Below are positions 1 through 5,059 of a DNA stretch of 5,995 nucleotides, one piece after another (the stretch's first letter is position 1; every line of letters starts with the position of its first letter). The notes below the pieces were generated by a model that had not been told where the DNA came from, did no database searches, and worked only from the letters and a program-made list of their open reading frames with translations. Source of the stretch: Neisseriaceae bacterium. GTDB taxonomy: Bacteria > Pseudomonadota > Gammaproteobacteria > Burkholderiales > Neisseriaceae. The position numbers and the translations under genes are program-made. Location of the stretch: positions 1 through 5,995 of the forward strand of contig JAGNPU010000127.1 in assembly GCA_017989485.1 (NCBI GenBank). The letters are read 5' to 3'.

Positions 1-277
1 GCGACAGCCATAAGCATAGCGACCCCAGGAGGGCGCCGACCAATAGGCTGCCAGGGCCAACGGCCATAAAGCGCAAGCGCAGCAGTGGCGGCCCGCCTGC
101 ATCCCCGACAAAGCCCAATAAGGCGCCGAAGATTAAATACAACACCCAGCCGCCCATGCCGTAATGGTAGGCCGCCAACAGAGGCGCCCCAACGGTGAGG
201 ACAAAGCGTAGCGTGCGCTGTAAAACAACGTGTTGGTAAGGGCGGTGGCTGATGGCGGAGGAGGGTGAGGCGGACAT
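1..277 (-). CDS. FUSC-like inner-membrane protein, N-terminal 92 codons (cut by window edge)
   Basis: An open reading frame starts at an ATG (275-277) and runs leftwards off the window without a stop, so only the N-terminus is present. After a short polar, Ser/Pro-rich start (about residues 1-13) and a basic stretch with R21 and R24, it shows three hydrophobic segments, at roughly residues 25-37, 42-58 and 72-91. The second ends in the pattern GFVGDAGG, followed by a basic L-R-L-R turn. A small-residue-rich helix pair joined by an 'Asp-x-Gly-Gly' turn and a basic loop resembles the N-terminal membrane half of FUSC-family proteins (fusaric acid resistance/aromatic acid exporter type). A TAAGGG ribosome binding site 5 nt upstream supports this start. 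The gene lies 101 bp downstream of the ZIP transporter on the same strand. The family call is from the look of the N-terminus alone, and another polytopic membrane protein is possible. The substrate is unknown. Confidence 0.6.
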   Translation of the reverse strand, partial: MSASPSSAISHRPYQHVVLQRTLRFVLTVGAPLLAAYHYGMGGWVLYLIFGALLGFVGDAGGPPLLRLRFMAVGPGSLLVGALLGSLCLWLS

Positions 278-282
278 AAAAA

Positions 283-288
283 CCCTTA
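283..288 (-). promoter_or_regulatory. Ribosome binding site of the FUSC-like gene
   Basis: The minus strand reads TAAGGG, 5 nt before the ATG at 277. It overlaps the small palindrome CCCTTAGGG (283-291) and follows a 6-bp hairpin, ATGATG/CATCAT (293-308). Mild occlusion of the site in the mRNA is possible, but the structures are weak. Confidence 0.6.
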
Positions 289-378
289 GGGAATGATGGG
301 TTCATCATACGCCTAGAGGGGGCGGGGCGATACTGGCGGTATGTTTTTAAACAGTTGTATTTAATGATTAATGATGGC

Positions 379-1266
379 CTACCCTAAGGCCGTGTCCAAT
401 ACCATCATCACCACAAAGCCAATCATCAGGCCCGTTGTGGCAAAGCGCTCATGGCCTTTGCGATGCGATTCTGGAATGACCTCGTGGCTGATCACAAACA
501 GCATGGCGCCCGCCGCAAACCCTAGGCTCCACGGCAGGATGGACGGGAATAAATACACCACCGTCGCGCCGAGTACGGCGCCGATCGGCTCGATGAGGCC
601 GGACAGAATGCCAATGCCCACGCAGGTGCTGCGCTTATAGCCCGCGTTTAACAGGGCCAGGGCCACGACGAGGCCTTCCGGAATGTCTTGAATCGCAATG
701 CCGGTGGCCAGGGTGCTGCCCGCCACGTCGCCGACGCCGGCAAACCCCACCCCGATGGCGAGGCCCTCGGGGAAGTTGTGCAAGGTGATGGCAAACACAA
801 ACAGCCAGGTGCGCTTGAGCCGCATGGCCTCTGAAGGCGTATGGTGGGTGTCGCCAATGAATAAGTGCTCATGAGGGATGACGTATTCCATCGCCATGAT
901 GAGGGCGGCCCCCAATAAAATGGCGGCGGCCATGACCAGGCCGGCATGCCAGGGCCCTGCGCCCGTCAACGTCAGCGCATCCATGCCCGGCAAGATTAAG
1001 GAAAATACGCTGGCCGCCAGCATCACGCCGGCCCCAAAGCCTAAAAGGCTGTCGGTCAGCCGGTCGCTTAGCGACTTGGAAAACAGCACCGGCAGCGTGC
1101 CTAAGGCCGTTGCGGCAGCGGCCACCAGGCCGCCGATTAAGGCATTGAACACCGCGTTTTGGTGGATGAGCGCCTGTAACCACAGGGCGCGTGCGGATAA
1201 GAACAACAGGATTAAGGCCACAACGGCACACAACAACCACAGACTGTTTTTTTTATTCAGGGTCAT
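379..1266 (-). CDS. ZIP-family divalent metal transporter (GufA/BbZIP type)
   Basis: A predicted inner-membrane transporter that brings Zn2+ and related divalent metals into the cytoplasm. It is 295 residues, about the length of BbZIP of Bordetella bronchiseptica (roughly 310), and is Leu/Ala/Gly-rich with about eight membrane segments. The metal-site residues of BbZIP are all present: HNFPEG at 163-168 (H163, N164, E167), QDIPEG at 193-198 (Q193, D194, E197), E226 in GLIEPIG, and H261/E262 in ISHEVIPE. M82 and D96 sit in the conserved block ending SLILPGMD, 14 residues apart as in BbZIP. The C-terminus, MMVLDTALG, is also BbZIP-like. The loop at 132-142 carries four His (H132, H134, H141, H142), typical of the cytosolic loop in this family. 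The start is ATG 1266 because AAGG lies 7 nt upstream; a GTG two codons earlier (1272) would leave only 1 nt. I see no clear Zur or MntR box upstream. The fold and family are secure; metal preference (Zn, Cd, Fe, Mn) is not readable. Confidence 0.93.
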   Translation of the reverse strand: MTLNKKNSLWLLCAVVALILLFLSARALWLQALIHQNAVFNALIGGLVAAAATALGTLPVLFSKSLSDRLTDSLLGFGAGVMLAASVFSLILPGMDALTLTGAGPWHAGLVMAAAILLGAALIMAMEYVIPHEHLFIGDTHHTPSEAMRLKRTWLFVFAITLHNFPEGLAIGVGFAGVGDVAGSTLATGIAIQDIPEGLVVALALLNAGYKRSTCVGIGILSGLIEPIGAVLGATVVYLFPSILPWSLGFAAGAMLFVISHEVIPESHRKGHERFATTGLMIGFVVMMVLDTALG

Positions 1267-1273
1267 GTTCACG

Positions 1274-1278
1274 CCTTA
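1274..1278 (-). promoter_or_regulatory. Ribosome binding site that decides the ZIP gene start
   Basis: The minus strand reads TAAGG, 7 nt before ATG 1266 but only 1 nt before the in-frame GTG at 1272. It therefore favours the ATG and a 295-residue protein. Confidence 0.65.
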
Positions 1279-1350
1279 TGTTATTAAGATTAATTAAGGC
1301 TGTTGATTACGCCTATTGAATACTGTGCGACGAATCCGTGATTTTGTCTA

Positions 1351-1389
1351 GTGGGCGAGGGCGCCGCTAGCCTGTGGCTATGTGGGCGA
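1351..1389. repeat. Small hairpin flanked by direct repeats, between nucleotidase and ZIP genes
   Basis: In the 136-bp gap between the two minus-strand genes, GTGGGCGA occurs twice (1351-1358 and 1382-1389), 31 bp apart. Between the copies is a perfect inverted repeat TAGCC-TGT-GGCTA (1368-1380). No T-run follows the hairpin on either strand, so it does not look like an intrinsic terminator. It could be an operator or chance. I could not place a convincing promoter for the ZIP gene in the rest of the gap (1267-1350). Confidence 0.3.
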
Positions 1390-1402
1390 TGAGGAAAACC
1401 CA

Positions 1403-2050
1403 TTAAGCCGTGTAGCGCCCGCTGAGTTGGGCAATGGACTCAACCTTGAGGTCGACGTAGGCGGGCAGCACCTGAACCAGGGCGGGGGTATGCCAAACCG
1501 TTTGCATGCCTAAGGCTTTGGCGGCCTCAAGATTGGGCAGGCTGTCGTCGACCATAATGCAGGCCTCGGGCGCATAGCCTTGGTCTTGATACACCTGCTG
1601 GTAGGCGCTGGCGGAGGGTTTGATGGCGTAGTTCAGGGTGTCGGTGCCAAATTGCTTGATGAAAAACGGGCTGATGGCCATTTTTTGACACAGGGCGTCG
1701 ATGTAAAACATTGGGGCATTGGAGAAGATCACCTTAGGGCCGGGGATGGCCTGGAGGGAGGTATGGAGGTCGGGCTCGAAAGACAATAACGGTAAAATGG
1801 TGTCTAGAGGGTGGGTATGGTTTAAAAAATCTTGGACGCTGATTTCGGGATGATGATGTTGTAAGCCAAATAGGGTGGCGCCATAACGTTGCCAGTAGTG
1901 GGCCCTTAAGTCGGAGGCGTCGGCTAGGGATAAGGATAGGCGGTCGGCCATATAGGCCGTCATGGCCTGATTAATGCAGGCGAAAATGCCGGCGTCGGCG
2001 TTGTGTAAGGTGTTGTCGAGGTCAAATAACCAGAGTTTTTGGGGCGTCAT
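1403..2050 (-). CDS. Pyrimidine 5'-nucleotidase, HAD superfamily
   Basis: A cytoplasmic HAD-superfamily phosphatase, most like the pyrimidine 5'-nucleotidase (Sdt1/Phm8-like) group, which dephosphorylates pyrimidine nucleoside monophosphates. It is 215 residues. All four HAD motifs are visible: motif I DLDNT with nucleophile D10 and acid/base D12, motif II S110 in VIFSNAP, motif III K144 in IKPSASAY, and motif IV D168/D169 in MVDDS. Residues 16-100 are mainly helical and form the cap domain. The pattern DLDNTLHNAD with a helical insertion fits this group rather than phosphoglycolate phosphatase. The start is ATG 2050 because the protein then opens MTPQKLWLFDLDNT, as expected with motif I near the N-terminus. 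An in-frame TTG at 2125 would add 25 residues that look like translated promoter. No good Shine-Dalgarno precedes the ATG. The family is secure; the exact substrate is inferred. Confidence 0.88.
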   Translation of the reverse strand: MTPQKLWLFDLDNTLHNADAGIFACINQAMTAYMADRLSLSLADASDLRAHYWQRYGATLFGLQHHHPEISVQDFLNHTHPLDTILPLLSFEPDLHTSLQAIPGPKVIFSNAPMFYIDALCQKMAISPFFIKQFGTDTLNYAIKPSASAYQQVYQDQGYAPEACIMVDDSLPNLEAAKALGMQTVWHTPALVQVLPAYVDLKVESIAQLSGRYTA

Positions 2051-2062
2051 CGGCGTTGAGTC

Positions 2063-2076
2063 AGGCTTAAAAGCCT
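2063..2076. repeat. Palindrome AGGCTT-AA-AAGCCT at the expected nucleotidase start point
   Basis: A perfect 6-bp inverted repeat with a 2-bp centre lies 13 bp before the nucleotidase ATG. It covers the position (about 2072) where transcription from the predicted promoter would begin. It could act as an operator, or as a small hairpin at the mRNA 5' end. No regulator can be named. Confidence 0.4.
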
Positions 2077-2078
2077 TG

Positions 2079-2108
2079 ATGATACGTGATTTTGGCCTGA
2101 TTGGGCAA
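2079..2108 (-). promoter_or_regulatory. Candidate sigma-70 promoter for the pyrimidine 5'-nucleotidase
   Basis: On the minus strand, TTGCCC (2103-2108, 4 of 6 to the -35 consensus) and TATCAT (2079-2084, 5 of 6 to the -10) are separated by 18 bp. The start point would be near 2072, leaving a leader of about 22 nt before ATG 2050. This agrees with choosing 2050 rather than the upstream TTG, which would lie outside the transcript. Confidence 0.5.
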
Positions 2109-2158
2109 AGGCTGACCCAGATCAATAGGCAAGTAAATCAATCAATTGGCCGCGAGCG

Positions 2159-2199
2159 TCATGGCAGTAAAGGCCATGATGTCCGCCATTTTTGGCGGA
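2159..2199. repeat. Two adjacent hairpins in the divergent intergenic region
   Basis: Two perfect inverted repeats stand almost back to back. The first is TCATGGC / GCCATGA (2159-2165 and 2173-2179) with a 7-nt loop. The second is TCCGCCA / TGGCGGA (2182-2188 and 2193-2199) with a TTTT loop. The second can extend by a wobble and an A-T pair. Neither is followed by a T-run on either strand, so they are poor intrinsic terminators for either direction. Possible roles are a REP-like element, a protein-binding site between the divergent genes, or an mRNA leader structure if transcription of the importer operon begins further upstream. Confidence 0.5.
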
Positions 2200-2286
2200 T
2201 AATGCGTCGAGGTTTCAATTGCTTATAAAATTAAACCATGAAAATCTGAGATATTCATGCCAAAAATGATAAAAGAAGGTAAAATA

Positions 2287-2309
2287 CTAATAATAATTAC
2301 TCTCATTAG
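2287..2309 (+). promoter_or_regulatory. Candidate Fur box before the siderophore importer operon
   Basis: An AT-rich imperfect inverted repeat is centred on 2298. Its outer arms CTAAT and ATTAG pair perfectly, and 8 of 11 symmetric positions are complementary. Compared by eye with the classical 19-bp site GATAATGATAATCATTATC, positions 2289-2307 match 11 of 19, in the range of many real Fur boxes. A possible -10, TAAAAT, lies at 2280-2285, though I found no good -35. Transcription from it would start inside the box, so iron-loaded Fur would block it. The box lies 31 bp before the operon's first ATG, where iron-import genes usually carry one. Confidence 0.5.
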
Positions 2310-2324
2310 CAAAGCATTTTATGG

Positions 2325-2330
2325 TAAGGA
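2325..2330 (+). promoter_or_regulatory. Ribosome binding site of the first permease gene
   Basis: TAAGGA lies 10 nt upstream of ATG 2341, slightly long but usable spacing. It supports that start over the in-frame ATG at 2257, which has only a weak TGAG in front. Confidence 0.55.
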
Positions 2331-2340
2331 AACACTGGGC

Positions 2341-3297
2341 ATGAGGAAAAGGTATTTTTTTCTCTTATTGTGCATTTTGTCGGTTGTGTCGTTGTTTGTC
2401 GGTGTGATTGATATCTCGTTAAAAGATTTATTCAATTTAACAGAAGACCAAAAACAGATCATCCTGGTCAGTCGTCTGCCGCGCCTGTTGAGCATCCTGA
2501 TTGCGGGCGCCAGCATGAGCATTGCCGGCTTGATCATGCAAAAACTGAGTCAGAATAAGTTTGTGTCGCCGACGACGGCGGGGACGATGGAGTCTGCCCG
2601 CCTGGGCATTTTGATTTCCTTATTGCTGTTCACCAACGCGACCCCGTTGCAAAAAATGGGCGTGGCCTTTGCCTGTTCGCTGGGCGGCACCTTTTTGTTC
2701 ATGAAGATATTGGACCACATCAAGTACAAAGACGTGATCTTTGTGCCGTTGGTGGGGCTGATGTTTGGTGGCATCATCGGGTCGATCTCGACCTTTTTTG
2801 CGTATAAATACGATTTGATTCAAAACATGGCGTCGTGGCTGCTGGGGGATTTCTCCATGGTCTTAAAAGGGCGCTATGAGTTGATGTATGTGTCGGTGCC
2901 CTTAATGGTGTTTGCCTATCTGTACGCCAACCAGTTTGCCGTGGCCGGCCTCGGCGAAGACTTTGCCAAGAATTTGGGTTTGAAGTATCGCCAGGTGGTC
3001 AACATCGGCTTGGCCATCGTCGCCATGATTACCGCCTCGGTGGTGTTGACCGTGGGCATGATCCCCTTCTTAGGCCTCATCGTGCCGAATATTGTGGCCA
3101 TGTATCAGGGCGATCATCTGAAAAACAGCCTGTCGCACACGGCGCTTTTGGGCGCGGTGTTTGTGCTGGTGTGTGATATTTTGGGCCGCGTCATCATCTA
3201 CCCCTATGAAATTTCCATCAGCGTGACCGTGGGGGTGATCGGCAGCATCATGTTTATTTGGTTAATCTTCAAAAGGCAGGGTGCTCATGGGTCCTAA
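2341..3297 (+). CDS. yclN: Ferric-siderophore ABC transporter permease 1 (YclN/CeuB/FatD family)
   Basis: One of the two inner-membrane subunits forming the pore of the importer. It is 318 residues, normal for the FecCD/BtuC family, with about ten hydrophobic segments. Family hallmarks: SRLPRLLSILIAG at 44-56, the block KFVSPTTAGTM at 73-83 typical of the petrobactin/CeuB group, GRYELMY at 177-183, and IPFLGLIVPNIV at 241-252. The last is the cytoplasmic coupling helix region that contacts the ATPase. The C-terminal YPYEISISVTVG (287-298) also matches the family. As I recall it, Bacillus YclN is very similar along its whole length and starts at the equivalent of this Met. An in-frame ATG at 2257 would add 28 residues (346 in all), but that stretch contains the candidate Fur box and is not part of the family, so I use 2341. 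The 3' end overlaps the next gene by 11 bp. The family is secure; the symbol is by homology (ceuB and fatD name the same role). Confidence 0.93.
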   Translation: MRKRYFFLLLCILSVVSLFVGVIDISLKDLFNLTEDQKQIILVSRLPRLLSILIAGASMSIAGLIMQKLSQNKFVSPTTAGTMESARLGILISLLLFTNATPLQKMGVAFACSLGGTFLFMKILDHIKYKDVIFVPLVGLMFGGIIGSISTFFAYKYDLIQNMASWLLGDFSMVLKGRYELMYVSVPLMVFAYLYANQFAVAGLGEDFAKNLGLKYRQVVNIGLAIVAMITASVVLTVGMIPFLGLIVPNIVAMYQGDHLKNSLSHTALLGAVFVLVCDILGRVIIYPYEISISVTVGVIGSIMFIWLIFKRQGAHGS

Positions 3298-4234
3298 GCG
3301 TAAATTAGGCCTATTGGCCATACTGGCCGTGGCCATGATGGCGGCGTATCTGTTTTATGAGTTGACCTCATGGGATTATGCCTTGCCGCGCCGCGCCATG
3401 GTGTTGGTGGCCATGGCTCTGGCCGGCACCGCGATCGCGTTTTCGACGGTTATTTTTCAAACCGTCACCCATAACCGTATTTTGACCCCCAGCGTGATGG
3501 GCCTTGATTCCTTATACCTCTTGGTGCAAACCATACTGGTGTTCTTTTTTGGCACCAAAACCATGTTGGACTTGAGCAGTGAAGTGCAGTTTTTCATGTC
3601 GATTGGCATCATGGTGTGCTTTTCGGTGCTGTTATACCAAATCATGTTTCGCGGTGAGGGCAAGCCCATTTACTTCTTGCTGCTGGTGGGGATTATCTTT
3701 GGCACGCTGTTTCAAAGCCTGTCGTCCTTTATGCAGGTGTTGATTGACCCGAACGAATTTTTAATCGTCCAAGACAAAATGTTTGCCAGCTTTAACAACG
3801 TACAGATCAGCCTGGTGTGGTGGTCGATCGGCCTTATGGTGGTGACCATCGGTGCGTATATGCACTATGTGAAATACCTCGACGTGCTGTCTCTTGGCCG
3901 AGAGCAGGCGGTGAATCTGGGCGTTTCGTATGAAAAAGTGGTGCGTAATTCCTTAATTTTGGTGGCCATCTTGACGTCGTTGGCCACGGCTTTGGTCGGC
4001 CCGATTACCTTTTTGGGCCTGCTGGTGGCCAACCTGTCGTATGAGATTTTAAAAACCTACCGTCATCGTTATTTGATCCTGGGCGCCATTTTGCTCAGCA
4101 TGATTGCCTTGGCCGGTGGCCAAATGTTGGTTGAACGCGTGTTTACCTTCTCAACCACGCTGAGCGTGATTGTGAACTTTGTGGGTGGGCTGTACTTCAT
4201 CTACTTGCTGTTAAGGGAGAATCGATCGTGGTAA
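3287..4234 (+). CDS. yclO: Ferric-siderophore ABC transporter permease 2 (YclO/CeuC/FatC family)
   Basis: The second pore subunit of the importer, 315 residues, with about nine or ten membrane segments. Recognisable blocks are IFQTVTHNRILTPSVMGLDSLYLL (residues about 56-79, split by the polar THN turn), SSFMQVLIDPNEF (146-158), DKMFASFNNV (163-172), LGREQAVNLGV (203-213) and the ATPase-coupling stretch VGPITFLGLLVANL (237-250). These mark the YclO/CeuC branch of the FecCD family, whose members pair with a YclN-type partner. I chose ATG 3287, with AGGG 5 nt upstream, over an in-frame GTG at 3281; the two differ by two residues. The gene overlaps permease 1 by 11 bp and the ATPase gene by 7 bp, so translation of the three is probably coupled. 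The fold and role are secure; siderophore identity is not set by this subunit. Confidence 0.93.
   Translation: MGPKRKLGLLAILAVAMMAAYLFYELTSWDYALPRRAMVLVAMALAGTAIAFSTVIFQTVTHNRILTPSVMGLDSLYLLVQTILVFFFGTKTMLDLSSEVQFFMSIGIMVCFSVLLYQIMFRGEGKPIYFLLLVGIIFGTLFQSLSSFMQVLIDPNEFLIVQDKMFASFNNVQISLVWWSIGLMVVTIGAYMHYVKYLDVLSLGREQAVNLGVSYEKVVRNSLILVAILTSLATALVGPITFLGLLVANLSYEILKTYRHRYLILGAILLSMIALAGGQMLVERVFTFSTTLSVIVNFVGGLYFIYLLLRENRSW
4213..4219 (+). promoter_or_regulatory. Ribosome binding site that decides the ATPase start
   Basis: AAGGGAG lies 8 nt before GTG 4228 but 14 nt before the in-frame ATG 4234. It therefore favours the GTG, even though the ATG forms a neat TAATG overlap with the preceding stop. 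Confidence 0.6.
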
Positions 4235-4986
4235 TGGTTAAAAATGTGTCTAAGAAGTATGGCAATAAATACGTTTTAGACGACGTCTCGGTGACGATAC
4301 CCGAACGTCAGGTGACCTCTTTAATCGGGCCTAATGGTGCGGGTAAAAGCACGTTGTTGGCCATGATGAGCCGGTTGGGTAAAAAAGACAGCGGCCAGGT
4401 GTTTATTGAAAACAAAGAGGTCGGCGACTGGAAGTTGGATGACCTGGCGCAGAAAATGTCGATTTTAAAGCAGGCCAATAACATCAACCTGCGCATTACC
4501 GTGCGTGAGCTGGTGGCGTTTGGGCGGTTTCCTTACAGTAAGGGGCGGCTGAATGCCGAGGACGAGCGCCTCATCGACGAAGCCCTGATGTATATGGACT
4601 TGACCCGAATGCAGGACAAGTTTTTAGACCAGCTCAGTGGGGGCCAAAAACAGTGTGCCCACATCGCCATGGTGATTGCTCAGGACACCGATTACATCTT
4701 TCTGGATGAGCCGTTAAACAATTTGGACATGAAGCACTCAGTGCAAATCATGAAGACCTTGCGTCAGCTGGTGAATGACCTGGGCAAAACCATAGTGATA
4801 GTGATTCATGACATTAACTTTGCCTCCTGCTATTCCGATTACATTGTGGCGTTGCGAGACGGGCGCCTGGTGCATGAAGGCAAAACCTGCGACATCATTA
4901 CCCCTGCCGTATTAAAAGACATTTACGACATGGACATGCCGGTGCAGGAAATCAGCAACAACAAAATTTGCGTGTATTTTTCTTAA
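4228..4986 (+). CDS. yclP: Ferric-siderophore ABC transporter ATPase (YclP/CeuD family)
   Basis: The cytoplasmic ATP-hydrolysing subunit that drives import through the two permeases. It is 252 residues, standard for a FepC/FecE-type ATPase. Motifs in order: Walker A GPNGAGKST (34-42), Q-loop Q82, signature LSGGQ (136-140), Walker B YIFLDEP (156-162) with catalytic E161, D-loop NNLD (164-167), and switch H194 in VIHDINFA. MSRLGKKDSG after Walker A and AQDTDYIFLDEPLNNLDM are typical of the YclP/CeuD group. One oddity: the position usually held by Arg in LSGGQ-x-Q-R is Cys here (C143, codon tgt). The GTG start at 4228 is chosen from the ribosome binding site; ATG 4234 would shorten the protein by two residues. 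It overlaps permease 2 by 7 bp and is followed after 73 bp by the binding-protein gene. Confidence 0.94.
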   Translation: MVMVKNVSKKYGNKYVLDDVSVTIPERQVTSLIGPNGAGKSTLLAMMSRLGKKDSGQVFIENKEVGDWKLDDLAQKMSILKQANNINLRITVRELVAFGRFPYSKGRLNAEDERLIDEALMYMDLTRMQDKFLDQLSGGQKQCAHIAMVIAQDTDYIFLDEPLNNLDMKHSVQIMKTLRQLVNDLGKTIVIVIHDINFASCYSDYIVALRDGRLVHEGKTCDIITPAVLKDIYDMDMPVQEISNNKICVYFS

Positions 4987-5048
4987 GTCGAACAAAACCG
5001 CTGGGCCAAGCATGGACACGAGGCCTGGTATTTTTAACTCATCAAGAT

Positions 5049-5052
5049 AAGG
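5049..5052 (+). promoter_or_regulatory. Ribosome binding site of the binding-protein gene
   Basis: AAGG within ATAAGGT lies 7 nt before ATG 5060, at good spacing. The binding protein is thus translated independently, unlike the overlapping genes before it. The rest of the 73-bp gap (4987-5059) shows only a weak GGGCC/GGCCT pairing with a 14-nt loop. Confidence 0.6.
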
Positions 5053-5059
5053 TCTACTA

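Noticed and set aside
342..353. TGTTT-TT-AAACA palindrome between the ZIP and FUSC-like genes as a terminator or operator
   Set aside because: The stem is five weak pairs with no following T-run, so chance in AT-rich DNA is a sufficient explanation. The rest of the 278-378 gap shows no convincing promoter or terminator.
878..1297. Long plus-strand open frame opposite the ZIP gene, and similar open frames at 371-640 and 648-1240
   Set aside because: These lie over a well-supported ZIP coding sequence in other frames. They are Pro/Arg/Ala-rich in the way expected of shadow frames in GC-rich DNA and have no recognisable domain.
2051..2125. TTG-initiated 25-residue extension of the nucleotidase
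   Set aside because: It would translate through a plausible promoter and push HAD motif I unusually far from the N-terminus.
2257..2340. In-frame upstream extension of the first permease from ATG 2257
   Set aside because: Its ribosome binding site is weak, it is not part of the family, it is AT-rich and it overlaps the candidate Fur box. ATG 2341 has TAAGGA upstream and matches the family start.
4996..5034. GGGCC/GGCCT stem followed by TATTTTTA as an intrinsic terminator after the ATPase
   Set aside because: Five pairs including a wobble, a 14-nt loop and a short interrupted T-run are too weak. Termination here would also cut the binding protein off from its operon.
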